This document shows positions 8,926 through 17,251 of a stretch of 64,000 bases of DNA, piece after piece. The stretch lies in the NCBI GenBank assembly GCA_038248505.1, contig JBBRXJ010000002.1, positions 62,001 through 126,000 on the forward strand, given 5' to 3'. This stretch comes from JBBRXJ01 sp038248505 (lineage in GTDB: Bacteria; Bacteroidota; Bacteroidia; Bacteroidales; JBBRXJ01). Numbering within the stretch: the first letter of the stretch is position 1; the number at the start of each line of letters is the position of its first letter. The notes below the pieces were generated by a model. The model was not told the DNA's origin and did no database searches. It saw only the letters and a program-made list of their open reading frames with translations. Made by a program: the position numbers and the translations under genes.

Positions 8926-9897
8926 TTAGGCTAAAAGTAACTTTATCTCCTTCGCAACTTGAAGCACCTCCTCGGTGTCATAATACGGATGCAGTGGAAT
9001 GGCAACAATTCCATCTTTAAAAACAGAATCAACATTCTCAATTTTAGGCCAAAAACAAGGTAGAAATATTTTTTTTGTCATTAACTTATCTCTTAAACTC
9101 ATTGTATCAGGCACTAAAAGTGGTAAAAATGAGCAAAACACAGGACGTATGTCTATGGAGAAATCTTTTAATATTGAATATGCGGCATCATAATTCTTAG
9201 CTCTTTTATTTGTAATAATTTCATTATTCAATAAATTATATAGGAACAAACGAACACTACCATCAGAGGCTTTGAATGTTTTTTTCTGTTTATCTAATGT
9301 TTGTTCAGCTGCAGCAAAAAGATCTAAATAGTCATTTTCATTGTCCATTTTGCTCATTAAAAATTTTGTCTTCGCCTCTCTAGCTAAATTTTTAATTTTA
9401 GCAAAAGGCGCTATTAAATCTATTTCAAAATTACAATGAAAAATACTGGTAGAAGCCAAAATACTGCCATCAGATACCTCTAAAATTTTTCTCCAACTAG
9501 TATATCCGTACCAATTTTTTAATGCATCCTTATTTAGTGGAAGTAAATCGAAGACAAAGTCATCAATAACGATTTTTTCTCGAAACTGTAAGGGAATTGG
9601 ATTAAAGGAACCAAAGTAAGAGATTCTATAAAAAACATCAAATTCTTCATTAATTGAACCAAAATCTATAGTGAGATCGCGATTAACATGATAAAAGGAA
9701 TATGAACAACCAGCATTTAAAACCTCATCGAGTACTACTTTACATAAAAAATCGGGAAGCAAAATTTTCTTGCTAGTGATATTCGAGAGTATTAAACGTA
9801 GTGACGTACGACCACTATCTGTAAAACAAGACATAGTGGAATTCTCGAGCTGAGGTAACTCACCTCCAAAATATTTTCGTTCGTTATTTTTTATCAT
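8926..9897 (-). CDS. Divergent DegT/DnrJ-like PLP-dependent aminotransferase-fold protein
   Basis: A 323-residue protein resembling a shortened DegT/DnrJ/EryC1 fold. FTDSGRTSLRLIL near residue 25 matches the start of the family's cofactor domain, IVIDDFVFDLLPL (about 109) stands where the PLP-pyridine-binding aspartate motif EDAAES lies, and TSWRKILEVSDGS (about 133) stands where the Schiff-base lysine is found. The family's glycine-rich NGNKTITTGGGG is not conserved. It may be an aminotransferase acting on a second amino group of the sugar, or a non-catalytic relative. It starts inside the last 14 nt of the NeuC-type gene, so it is part of the nonulosonic acid operon and is its last gene. 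Confidence 0.55.
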   Translation of the reverse strand: MIKNNERKYFGGELPQLENSTMSCFTDSGRTSLRLILSNITSKKILLPDFLCKVVLDEVLNAGCSYSFYHVNRDLTIDFGSINEEFDVFYRISYFGSFNPIPLQFREKIVIDDFVFDLLPLNKDALKNWYGYTSWRKILEVSDGSILASTSIFHCNFEIDLIAPFAKIKNLAREAKTKFLMSKMDNENDYLDLFAAAEQTLDKQKKTFKASDGSVRLFLYNLLNNEIITNKRAKNYDAAYSILKDFSIDIRPVFCSFLPLLVPDTMSLRDKLMTKKIFLPCFWPKIENVDSVFKDGIVAIPLHPYYDTEEVLQVAKEIKLLLA

Positions 9898-11056
9898 AAA
9901 ACTTTTTTAACAATAACGTTTTAAAATCGGTTTTCTTTAAAACCTTGAGTAAATTTAAACTACTGTTACCTTTGCCATATGGATTTTTAACATTTGATAC
10001 TACCTTCATATATGATGTTGAATAGATCTTGTCTAATGCTTTATCAATCGCTATGCAGGTACAAGGCACATTAATTACACTTGATGCTCGTATACGACCT
10101 GTCTGTCGTGACCCAATATTTATGGAGGCCACATGAAGACTTGGCGCTTCAACAATACCACTAGAAGTATTACCAACAACAGCATCCATATATTTCATCA
10201 TTGATAAATAGCGATGACGACCTAATGAAACAAATGTGAAGATTCTCTTTGGATACCTTCTCTGATATTTTAAACATTCTTCCCAAATAATTTTACCATC
10301 CATATCGGCATTAGGCTTGGTAAAAACAATATTCATATCTTTATGCTTTTCAAAAGCTTTTAGAATTTCAGATATCTGTAATATAGCGGATTTATCGCCA
10401 ATCGTTTCTGGATGAAAAGTTACTAAAATATTTTTATTGCCAAACGTAAAGCCCGTTTGTTTCTCAACTTCACGTTTTGATAGTAGTTTGGTATGCGTTA
10501 TATAATCGAGTCCTACTTCACCAATATTAAAAACACGACTCGGATTTTCGCCCATTTGAATAACACGTTGCCTATACTCTTTCGTTGCAGTAAAATGAAT
10601 ATTACTGAGCTTAGTAATAGCATGACGAATTGAATCATCTACTGCTCCTTCTGTTAGTTCGCCACCACTTATATGCGCCACCGGTATTTGATAAATGAGT
10701 GCAGCAGAAACAGCCACTAATATTTCATAACGATCTCCCAAGACAACTAATAAATCGGGGGTAAGCTCTTTATATGCTTCTGCAAATCCTATCATGCCTA
10801 CTCCCATTGACTTTACAACACCAGCAGAAGTATCGTCCGAGATGAGCATGTCTACTCTTAAATCAATTCGAAAGCCATCATTTTCAATCTCACTAAACGT
10901 CAATCCATGATCTTTTGATAGGTGCGAGCCAGTAACAAGAATCTGAACCTTAAAAGCACTATCTTTTACTGCCATTTTTAATAAAAAATGTAATAATCCA
11001 TAATCGGATCTTGCTCCTGTAACAAAACAGATTTTTCTCTTATTTGTTTTTTTCAT
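9884..11056 (-). CDS. neuC: UDP-GlcNAc-type 2-epimerase, hydrolysing (NeuC/LegG)
   Basis: A 390-residue epimerase of the hydrolysing class: TGARSDYGLL about residue 13, GDRYEILVA about 107, HISGGELTEGAVDDSIRHA about 128 and GNTSSGIVEAP about 294. The enzyme removes UDP while inverting C2, yielding ManNAc or 2,4-diacetamido-2,4,6-trideoxymannose for NeuB-type condensation. With a LegC-type aminotransferase in the operon, the second substrate is more likely (inference). Its ATG overlaps the stop of a 42-codon ORF by the ATGA arrangement, and its end overlaps the DegT-like gene by 14 nt. Confidence 0.9.
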   Translation of the reverse strand: MKKTNKRKICFVTGARSDYGLLHFLLKMAVKDSAFKVQILVTGSHLSKDHGLTFSEIENDGFRIDLRVDMLISDDTSAGVVKSMGVGMIGFAEAYKELTPDLLVVLGDRYEILVAVSAALIYQIPVAHISGGELTEGAVDDSIRHAITKLSNIHFTATKEYRQRVIQMGENPSRVFNIGEVGLDYITHTKLLSKREVEKQTGFTFGNKNILVTFHPETIGDKSAILQISEILKAFEKHKDMNIVFTKPNADMDGKIIWEECLKYQRRYPKRIFTFVSLGRHRYLSMMKYMDAVVGNTSSGIVEAPSLHVASINIGSRQTGRIRASSVINVPCTCIAIDKALDKIYSTSYMKVVSNVKNPYGKGNSSLNLLKVLKKTDFKTLLLKKFYDKK

Positions 11057-11181
11057 CCGTAAATAATTATTTTTTTAGGTCGTATGTAACCCATATGTGT
11101 TCGGTCAGGAGGTAGATCAACATACATAAAACTACTCTCAACTGGGTTTCTTTTAACAGAAAGTTTACATGTGGGTTTCAT
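11053..11181 (-). CDS. Small ORF (42 aa) translationally coupled between neuB- and neuC-type genes
   Basis: A 42-codon frame, below usual length cut-offs, fills the whole space between the synthase and epimerase genes. Its ATG overlaps the neuB stop (TTATGA) and its TGA overlaps the neuC ATG (GGATGA), continuing the 4-nt overlaps seen at the two preceding gene junctions. The peptide begins MKPTCKLSVKRN, contains YVDLPPDRTHMGYIRPKK and ends KKIIIYG; it is basic, with no signal peptide or membrane helix. I do not recognise a family. The C-terminal KKIIIYG resembles the first Rossmann strand of PglD/NeuD-type sugar acetyltransferases, so a truncated neuD remnant is an alternative; a genuine small subunit or coupling peptide is the other. 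Confidence 0.55.
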   Translation of the reverse strand: MKPTCKLSVKRNPVESSFMYVDLPPDRTHMGYIRPKKIIIYG

Positions 11182-12182
11182 AATAAAATAGCTTCATCTT
11201 TTAAGTATGCTTTAGAAGCAGCCTTTCCATCTAATTTAATCCAATTTTCAGGTTCCACTCCAAAACCATTACTTCGCTTTAAACACATATTATCTGAAGA
11301 CAATAGATCGCCTTTATTTATATCTCTTAAAGCAACAATAATTTTTCGAACCACTTTTTTATTTTCGAGTTCAATGGCAAATGGTTTTTTTATTCCATCG
11401 CCCAAACATTTCTCAACATTTCTTATTCCAGCAACCATTAAATTTAGCTCTATAGGAGATAAACTTGCGATATGATCAGGCCCCTGCATGGCTTTATCAA
11501 TCGTAAAATGCTTCTCTATAAGCTCAGCACCAATTGCTACTGCAGCAATAGGGACTTCTATTCCAAGTGTATGATCAGAGTAACCTACCTTAACATTAAA
11601 AACCTGCTTAATGGTTTGCATCGCTTTCAAATTTACCTGATCAAACGGTGTCGGATAATTGGTAGTACAATGTAAAATGGTAAGTTTTTCGCTGGTGATT
11701 CCCTCCTCATTGAGCCATTGTATTGCTTGTGCAATTTCATCCATAGTAGCCATGCCAGTTGATAGAATCATGGGTTTACCGAACGATGCAATATGACGTA
11801 AAAAGGGGTAGTTAGTAAGCTCTGCAGAACCGACTTTAAAGATATCTTGTAAATCATTTAAAAAAGTTGCACTTTCAAAATCATCGGGTGTTGAGAGAAA
11901 TAAAATGCTTTTTGAATCACAATATTTCTTTAGTTCTCTAAAATCATCAAAAGACAACTCGAGTCTTTTTAACATATCAAACTGACTTTCCTTAACTCCC
12001 GTATTCAGCGTTTGATATTCGGCTTGCGGCGAATCTTTTGTAACTAGTAATTCCGTTCGCCAGGTTTGAAATTTCACCGCATCCACACCAGCTTCAGCAG
12101 CAATATCTACCAGCTTTTTAGCCAATTCAATATCGCCATTATGATTTACTCCTGCCTCTGCAATAATAAAAACGTTACTCAT
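11178..12182 (-). CDS. neuB: N-acetylneuraminate/legionaminate synthase (NeuB family)
   Basis: A 334-residue NeuB-type synthase. The TIM-barrel part has EAGVNHNGD (residues 9-17), KFQTWRTELLV, PMILSTGMAT, GYSDHTLG and EKHFTIDKAMQGPDH, all characteristic of PEP-dependent sialic acid synthases; the C-terminal 60 residues match the antifreeze-like SAF domain. It condenses phosphoenolpyruvate with a ManNAc-type sugar to give the nine-carbon acid. Neighbouring LegC-type and GNAT-like genes suggest the legionaminic substrate (LegI role). Its ATG overlaps the preceding gene's stop by 4 nt and its stop overlaps the small ORF start. Confidence 0.93.
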   Translation of the reverse strand: MSNVFIIAEAGVNHNGDIELAKKLVDIAAEAGVDAVKFQTWRTELLVTKDSPQAEYQTLNTGVKESQFDMLKRLELSFDDFRELKKYCDSKSILFLSTPDDFESATFLNDLQDIFKVGSAELTNYPFLRHIASFGKPMILSTGMATMDEIAQAIQWLNEEGITSEKLTILHCTTNYPTPFDQVNLKAMQTIKQVFNVKVGYSDHTLGIEVPIAAVAIGAELIEKHFTIDKAMQGPDHIASLSPIELNLMVAGIRNVEKCLGDGIKKPFAIELENKKVVRKIIVALRDINKGDLLSSDNMCLKRSNGFGVEPENWIKLDGKAASKAYLKDEAILL

Positions 12183-13156
12183 ACTTGTCGGTACTTGAGA
12201 AAATATTTTAACTGATTACCTGGGTGTTTATTGTCCCATATTTGTTTATATTTTTCATAAATATCGGGAATAAAAACCATTCCTCCAATAAAAAATGTTT
12301 TTGTTATATCTGAAAACTTACTCTTAAAAAATAATAATGAATCTTCTGTGTTATTCGATTTACCGCCGCCAAGGTGAAACCACTTACAATTTCTCTCTTT
12401 GGCAATATCAAATAATCGATCGAGCAATAAATAATTCCCATTAAGTTTCATTTGTTCGGTAACATTACCCGACAAATGATAATGAGCTATTTCTTTGCCA
12501 AACATAAAACAGCCTGCAGAAATTAGCTCCTCATTGCTGCTTACACCATAAAAACGGATATTTGAGAAATTTGCCATTTTTTTAAAATACGAGTCGTCGA
12601 AAAAATAAAAATCAGCTGCATCCTCACGATTCATTGTTTCGTGGTATATAATTTGAAACCGTTTTAAATCCGTCAATTCAGAAAAACTAAGTACTGATTC
12701 ACATTTTCTGAGCAATGTTCGTAGCTTAGATTTATAGCACTCCCAGCGCTCATCATGACTTTTCATTAAATCGACAATAACTACATCTCTATCGGCTGAA
12801 CAAAAGCTTAAAAAAGGGGAATGTAAAGATGGAAAAGAATTAAAAGGATGAAAACGTATAAACTCAGCAATAATTTTTTCTTTAACACAATGCTCCTTAT
12901 ATTTTTCAAGCGCTCTTTTTATGAATAGAATATCATCCGTGTTTACCAAATAACCACCGTATCCATAAGGAGTTTCAAGATCATAAAATGTTTCGGATAA
13001 AACCTCATCTCCAATTTTTTTAATGGGTCTACGAATAGCTAAATTGTAAAAAAGAAGGGAACCCTCATCGTATCTAAAACTAAAAATAGACTCATCACCG
13101 GAAATGTAAAGCCTAGCGTAGTTTTCATCATAATATATGTCTTCTAAAAGATTCAT
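12179..13156 (-). CDS. FemAB/GNAT-like acyltransferase, candidate sugar N-acetyltransferase
   Basis: A 325-residue protein with the C-terminal half of a FemAB/GNAT-like acyltransferase: a helix around YHETMNREDA, then the strand-rich segment with AGCFMFGKEIAHYHLSGN and the WFHLGGGKSNN turn found in FemAB-type sugar or peptidoglycan acyltransferases of polysaccharide loci. In the legionaminic acid pathway a GNAT (LegH) acetylates the C4 amino group made by LegC; here it directly follows the LegC-type gene with an ATGA overlap, so that role is a reasonable inference. Transfer of an amino acid or other acyl group cannot be excluded. Confidence 0.65.
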   Translation of the reverse strand: MNLLEDIYYDENYARLYISGDESIFSFRYDEGSLLFYNLAIRRPIKKIGDEVLSETFYDLETPYGYGGYLVNTDDILFIKRALEKYKEHCVKEKIIAEFIRFHPFNSFPSLHSPFLSFCSADRDVVIVDLMKSHDERWECYKSKLRTLLRKCESVLSFSELTDLKRFQIIYHETMNREDAADFYFFDDSYFKKMANFSNIRFYGVSSNEELISAGCFMFGKEIAHYHLSGNVTEQMKLNGNYLLLDRLFDIAKERNCKWFHLGGGKSNNTEDSLLFFKSKFSDITKTFFIGGMVFIPDIYEKYKQIWDNKHPGNQLKYFLKYRQV

Positions 13157-14304
13157 TTAGGTATTTTATTATTCACGCTACTCGGAATATTCACCACTCT
13201 ATCAGCCAGCCAATCGGTATTCACCAATGCATACTGCTGACATGCTGTGAACATTGGCAAATGGTGCATTGGAGTCCAAAGAGGACGCGTCATTACTCCG
13301 CTATCATTTGTTTCATTAAGAAAAACGTCTCTCTCAGTTTTATCTTTTAAAACAATAGCATTAAGCCAGTAATTTGAAACGGCATCAACAGGTTCGGTTA
13401 AAAATGAATATCCGCTTGCATTACAATAATTTTTATACCGACTTGCTTGTTCGCGTTTCTTAACAATAAAATGGGGCAATTGCTCCATTTGAGCACAACC
13501 CAATGCGGCATTAATATTTGGCAATCGGTAATTATATCCTATTTCATCATGGTTAAATTCCCATCTATGAGGCACTCTTGCTTGAGTTGTAAGGTGCTTT
13601 GCTTTTTTGGCTAGCAAAGGATCAGAAGTAAGAATCATTCCGCCTCCGCCCGTAGTTATGGTTTTATTGCCATTAAAACTAAGAATACCGAACAAACCAT
13701 AATTACCAGTATGAATACCTTTAAAGGTACTTCCTAAAGATTCAGCAGCATCTTCAATCAACTCAATATGATAATGTTTACATATTTCTGTAATTTTATC
13801 AATCTTCAATGGATGACCAAAAGTATGCATTGGTACGCAAGCCTTTATTACAGCTCCAGTTTTTTTATTACGACATTGACCATGATTAATTATACTATAT
13901 TCCTTTAAAAATTCCTCCAAGGCATGAGGTGATAGGCCAAGGGTTTCCTTGTCAACATCAATAAAAATAGGTTTTGCCCCAGTATAATGAATGGCATTGG
14001 CTGTAGCAATAAATGTAAGCGATTGAGTTATTACTTCATCCCCTTGTTCAACACCCGCCATTTTTAAAGCAAGATATAAGGCATTGGTTCCGTTAACTAC
14101 TGCTATTGCATAAGGCGCACCAGTGTATGCAGCCATCATTTCCTCAAAACGATCAACAAATTTACCTACACTTGAAACATAGGTACTGTCAATACATTCA
14201 TTAAGATAGGCTTTTTCATTTCCTGAAAATAAAGGCTCATGTAAAGGAATAAAATCCTTTTGGGCATATTCAGATTTGATGAAATCAATAATTGGCTTAA
14301 ACAT
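13153..14304 (-). CDS. legC: LegC-family PLP-dependent sugar aminotransferase
   Basis: A 383-residue DegT/DnrJ/EryC1 aminotransferase: VNGTNALYLALKMAG (PLP phosphate binding), EDAAESLGS with the pyridine-binding aspartate, and SFNGNKTITTGGGG containing the Schiff-base lysine. The N-terminal FIPLHEPLFSGNEKAYLNECIDS-like opening and the insertion around residues 150-165 (CRNKKTGAVIKACVPMHTFG) are typical of the LegC branch, which aminates C4 of UDP-4-keto-6-deoxy-GlcNAc. It is the first gene of the nonulosonic acid operon, with a putative promoter just upstream, and its stop overlaps the next ATG by 4 nt. The dehydratase that would feed it is not in this window. Confidence 0.85.
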   Translation of the reverse strand: MFKPIIDFIKSEYAQKDFIPLHEPLFSGNEKAYLNECIDSTYVSSVGKFVDRFEEMMAAYTGAPYAIAVVNGTNALYLALKMAGVEQGDEVITQSLTFIATANAIHYTGAKPIFIDVDKETLGLSPHALEEFLKEYSIINHGQCRNKKTGAVIKACVPMHTFGHPLKIDKITEICKHYHIELIEDAAESLGSTFKGIHTGNYGLFGILSFNGNKTITTGGGGMILTSDPLLAKKAKHLTTQARVPHRWEFNHDEIGYNYRLPNINAALGCAQMEQLPHFIVKKREQASRYKNYCNASGYSFLTEPVDAVSNYWLNAIVLKDKTERDVFLNETNDSGVMTRPLWTPMHHLPMFTACQQYALVNTDWLADRVVNIPSSVNNKIPK

Positions 14305-14644
14305 AGTCTGGTTTTAGGCAAAATTAAAAATTATCAACGTAATAAAAGGTTTTTTATTCGTATATTGCTATTGAGATACGGATTAAACCAATGACGAGTG
14401 ATCTGTTTTATGATTTATTCAACAAAATTACGGCTTAAAAATACTTCATTTGTTATAAATATAGAGAATTTTGAGATATTCAAGATAAAAACAAGACCTT
14501 CTAAATAAAAATCTAAAAGCTAATAATCAGTAAATTAGACCATCTTAAACAAGTCCACAATCAAACAAAATTTATAAAGCAGGAAGACAATCGTTTTGAA
14601 AATCTGTTTTAATGTTTAATTTTACTTTTTCAATATATCAAGGA
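14305..14644. other. Divergent intergenic region
   Basis: AT-rich spacer between the minus-strand polysaccharide locus and the plus-strand metF side. Apart from the putative -7 box at 14319-14326 I see no RNA gene, riboswitch-like fold or repeat. Confidence 0.6.
14319..14326 (-). promoter_or_regulatory. Putative -7 element (TAATTTTG) of the nonulosonic acid operon
   Basis: Exact match to TAnnTTTG on the minus strand, ending 14 nt before the legC-type ATG. No good -33 TTTG is seen at the expected distance, so confidence is limited. Confidence 0.4.
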
Positions 14645-14857
14645 ATGACACAGTTTAAAGATAAAGAGATTCGACTTTTTACCGAAAACCGCAGACTCGG
14701 TGGCCATAACATTCATGTAATTGATGATTGGGGCTATAAATTAAAAACACGTTTCGTTAAAGAACGTGAAAAAGAACTTTACTTGAAAGAATTTGGCGAG
14801 AAGCTAATATCTGATGAAGAATTTTACAAATGGTGGCTCAGAATAAACAATCAATAA
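14645..14857 (+). CDS. Small conserved-looking hypothetical protein (70 aa)
   Basis: A short, charged protein (MTQFKDKEIRLFTENRRLGG at the start, EEFYKWWLRINNQ at the end), no signal or membrane segment. The frame also has an upstream ATG at 14612, which would add eleven hydrophobic residues; I prefer 14645 because it gives a uniformly soluble protein and an AAGGA lies directly before it. It precedes metF by 37 bp and may share its transcript. Function is unknown. Confidence 0.55.
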   Translation: MTQFKDKEIRLFTENRRLGGHNIHVIDDWGYKLKTRFVKEREKELYLKEFGEKLISDEEFYKWWLRINNQ

Positions 14858-14894
14858 ACACTCTCAGCATCTTAAATATTTGAAAAAAACATAA

Positions 14895-15761
14895 ATGAAG
14901 ATTACCGATATTTTTAAGCAACAAGAAAAAACTTTTTCTTTTGAATTTTTTCCTCCTAAAGATGAAATAAGTGCTATTGAATTTGGCGTAAACGCAGGTC
15001 AACTCATGCGCCTTAACCCATCATTTATTAGTATTACCTATGGGGCAGGCGGATCAAATCAAGAACGCACTTTTAATTTAGTGGATCTTTTTCAGAATAA
15101 ACTGGGCCTAACAACCATGGCGCATTACACTTGTGTTAATGCAACTCAAGACAAGATAAAGTCCGACTTAGAACATCTTTCAAAACACAATATTGAAAAC
15201 CTAATGCTATTGCGTGGTGATCCACCAGTTGGACAAAAAGTATTTGTTCCCTTTGAACAAGGATTTGGATATGCAAGTGATTTAATTGGTTTTGCGAAAA
15301 AACTTGGAGGCTTTTCAATAGGCGCAGGTGCTTATCCAGAGAAACACCCTGAAGCAACAAGCATTGCAAATGACATAAATAGCCTGAAAAAGAAAGTAGA
15401 TGCTGGTGCCGATTTCCTCATTACACAACTATTTTTTGATAATAAAGTTTACTTTAAATTTAAAGAACAAGTAAAACAAAATGGCATTAACTGCCGCATA
15501 ATTCCAGGCATTATACCAATTACTAGCTACAACCAAGTAAAAAGATTTGTTGATATGAGCGGCGCAGCTATTCCTATTGACCTCCGAGAAAAACTGGAAG
15601 CACATAAAGAAGATGATAAAAAAATATATCAAATAGGTTTAGAATACGCCATTCATCAATGTCAAGATCTTTTAAAACAAGGTGCTCCTGGCATACATTT
15701 TTACACATTAAACAAATCGCGTGCAGCTATTGAAATATATGAATCAATAGAAAAGTTATAA
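14895..15761 (+). CDS. metF: 5,10-methylenetetrahydrofolate reductase
   Basis: A 288-residue TIM-barrel flavoprotein. FSFEFFPPKDE (residues 14-24) carries the catalytic glutamate region, FISITYGAGGSN the substrate/FAD loop, MLLRGDPP the conserved RGD, and FLITQLFFDN the strand that binds the flavin and folate. It reduces methylene-THF to methyl-THF for methionine synthesis. Length is near the family norm. It is convergent with the DUF434 gene, whose stop is 16 bp away; no strong terminator is visible between them. No SAM riboswitch was seen upstream. Confidence 0.95.
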   Translation: MKITDIFKQQEKTFSFEFFPPKDEISAIEFGVNAGQLMRLNPSFISITYGAGGSNQERTFNLVDLFQNKLGLTTMAHYTCVNATQDKIKSDLEHLSKHNIENLMLLRGDPPVGQKVFVPFEQGFGYASDLIGFAKKLGGFSIGAGAYPEKHPEATSIANDINSLKKKVDAGADFLITQLFFDNKVYFKFKEQVKQNGINCRIIPGIIPITSYNQVKRFVDMSGAAIPIDLREKLEAHKEDDKKIYQIGLEYAIHQCQDLLKQGAPGIHFYTLNKSRAAIEIYESIEKL

Positions 15762-15777
15762 AAAAAGCTCTTATTTT

Positions 15778-16497
15778 TCAAAAATACATCTTTATTGTCT
15801 TACGAACCAAAACAGTATTATAATCTGCAAGTGTTCTAAGATCAATAAATTCTGGATTAAACTGATCAAACATAACCTCGCAAGCAAGATCAAAAATACG
15901 ACTTTCAGTTTGATCAATAATTTGAATATTTGATGTTGATATTATTGCATTCGATTGACATATTAAAGAACATGTAATATCCGATTTACTTAGCACCTCC
16001 GCATGAAGGCTTGACATCTTTAATTGTTCAAGTAAAACACGTTCAATAAAATCAGAAGTAGTCATTCTTGTATCAATATAAAACAATAATTTGGGTAATG
16101 GATTATAATTTGACAGAAAACGTACTAAAGCAGAAACCGCACACACTATAATATCATGATTATTTGAATCTTTATGCAACCCCTCGGTATCACGTATCAT
16201 ATCATCAAAACAGATAAAAATCTTATGTTTTAGAAAATAATTAGCGATTGTGCGAATCACATTATATGCATCAATAGCAAGGATATCGGCATCCAGGCGA
16301 TCAGTCAATTTATTTTTGCGCTCAGCAACCTTTTCAAGAGTAAAAACCCCTAACAAAAGGATATCAGATTGAATAGACGTTAAACCATACCGTTCACAAA
16401 CAAGAGTATGTACTACATCTTGTTGATACTTTTTCTCTAGTAAAAAAAAGTAATCTTTTAGCGCCTCAATAAATTCAGCTGAAAAATCATTCGCCAT
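15778..16497 (-). CDS. DUF434/DUF5616-like protein
   Basis: A 239-residue soluble protein. Near the middle, LDADILAIDAYNVIRTIANYFL (about 87-108) followed by FICFDDMIRDTEGLHK matches the pattern of DUF434 proteins, in which an aspartate and asparagine after a hydrophobic strand (DGYN-like) and a downstream DD/RD pair recall PIN-like or NYN nuclease acidic sites; the nuclease idea is inference. The rest (about 125-235) would correspond to the C-terminal DUF5616-like half. It stands alone on the minus strand between metF and the SPOR lipoprotein gene. Confidence 0.6.
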   Translation of the reverse strand: MANDFSAEFIEALKDYFFLLEKKYQQDVVHTLVCERYGLTSIQSDILLLGVFTLEKVAERKNKLTDRLDADILAIDAYNVIRTIANYFLKHKIFICFDDMIRDTEGLHKDSNNHDIIVCAVSALVRFLSNYNPLPKLLFYIDTRMTTSDFIERVLLEQLKMSSLHAEVLSKSDITCSLICQSNAIISTSNIQIIDQTESRIFDLACEVMFDQFNPEFIDLRTLADYNTVLVRKTIKMYF

Positions 16498-16713
16498 AAT
16501 AAAAGGTAAAAAGGTTTTACACAGTTTATTAACATTAAATCAAATATAAGATATCGCTTGTGAATATAAGGAGCTACTGCAATAAAAAAGAGCTATAAAG
16601 TAAAAAATAATTGCATTTTAAAAAAAACAACACCCATATGATGGTATCATATACAAATTTATGTATATTAGCATAATAAATCATTTAATGCAAACCTTGA
16701 AAACCTAATAATT

Positions 16714-17178
16714 ATGAGAAGAATACTTGTCTTGATGATCATAAGCAGTTTGTTTTTTACCAACTGCAAGTTTATAAAGTCCAAAATGTTCGGCAAAAAA
16801 CATGCTGCTGATACAATGGAAAATTATCTTGCACGTATGGATAGCATTCGTGCTGCCGACTCCCTTTCAATGCTCGAAATGGAACAATCACAAGTTGATT
16901 CAACCAACCCCGCTGAAGTAGCTCCAGCTGCAACATTTAATTCTTCCAACAAATATCATGTAATTACGGGTAGTTTTAAAACTCCCGAATATGCCGAGAG
17001 CTATAAAACTAAGATGGCTTCGCAATTTAGTTTTCCTGAAGCAACTATTGTTTCTGCTAGTAATGGCTTTAATTTGGTATCTGTAAAACAAATGCCTGAT
17101 ATGAGAAGCGCAATAAATGAAATGATGAGTATACGAGATAAAGGTGAATTAGAAGCTTGGATTTACGTTGCAAATTAA
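16714..17178 (+). CDS. SPOR-domain lipoprotein
   Basis: A 154-residue exported protein. The first 18 residues form a lipoprotein signal with lipobox FFTNC (lipidated Cys18). A low-complexity acidic linker follows (residues 30-75). Residues about 79-152 have the SPOR pattern: YHVITGSFKTPEYAESYKTKM and a second strand-helix half ending AWIYVAN. SPOR domains bind denuded glycan strands at the division septum, so a periplasmic peptidoglycan-binding role is expected. A strong intrinsic terminator follows 17 bp after the stop. Confidence 0.87.
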   Translation: MRRILVLMIISSLFFTNCKFIKSKMFGKKHAADTMENYLARMDSIRAADSLSMLEMEQSQVDSTNPAEVAPAATFNSSNKYHVITGSFKTPEYAESYKTKMASQFSFPEATIVSASNGFNLVSVKQMPDMRSAINEMMSIRDKGELEAWIYVAN

Positions 17179-17194
17179 TTTAATAAGGATATAA

Positions 17195-17228
17195 AAAAAA
17201 AGGAAAGAAGCAATTCTTTCCTTTTTTT
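17195..17228 (+). terminator. Intrinsic terminator after the SPOR lipoprotein gene
   Basis: A 15-bp perfect stem (GGAAAGAA / TTCTTTCC core extended by A/T runs) with a GCAA tetraloop, followed by a T-run. Confidence 0.9.
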
Positions 17229-17251
17229 ATTTGTACTAAACTATATTAAAG

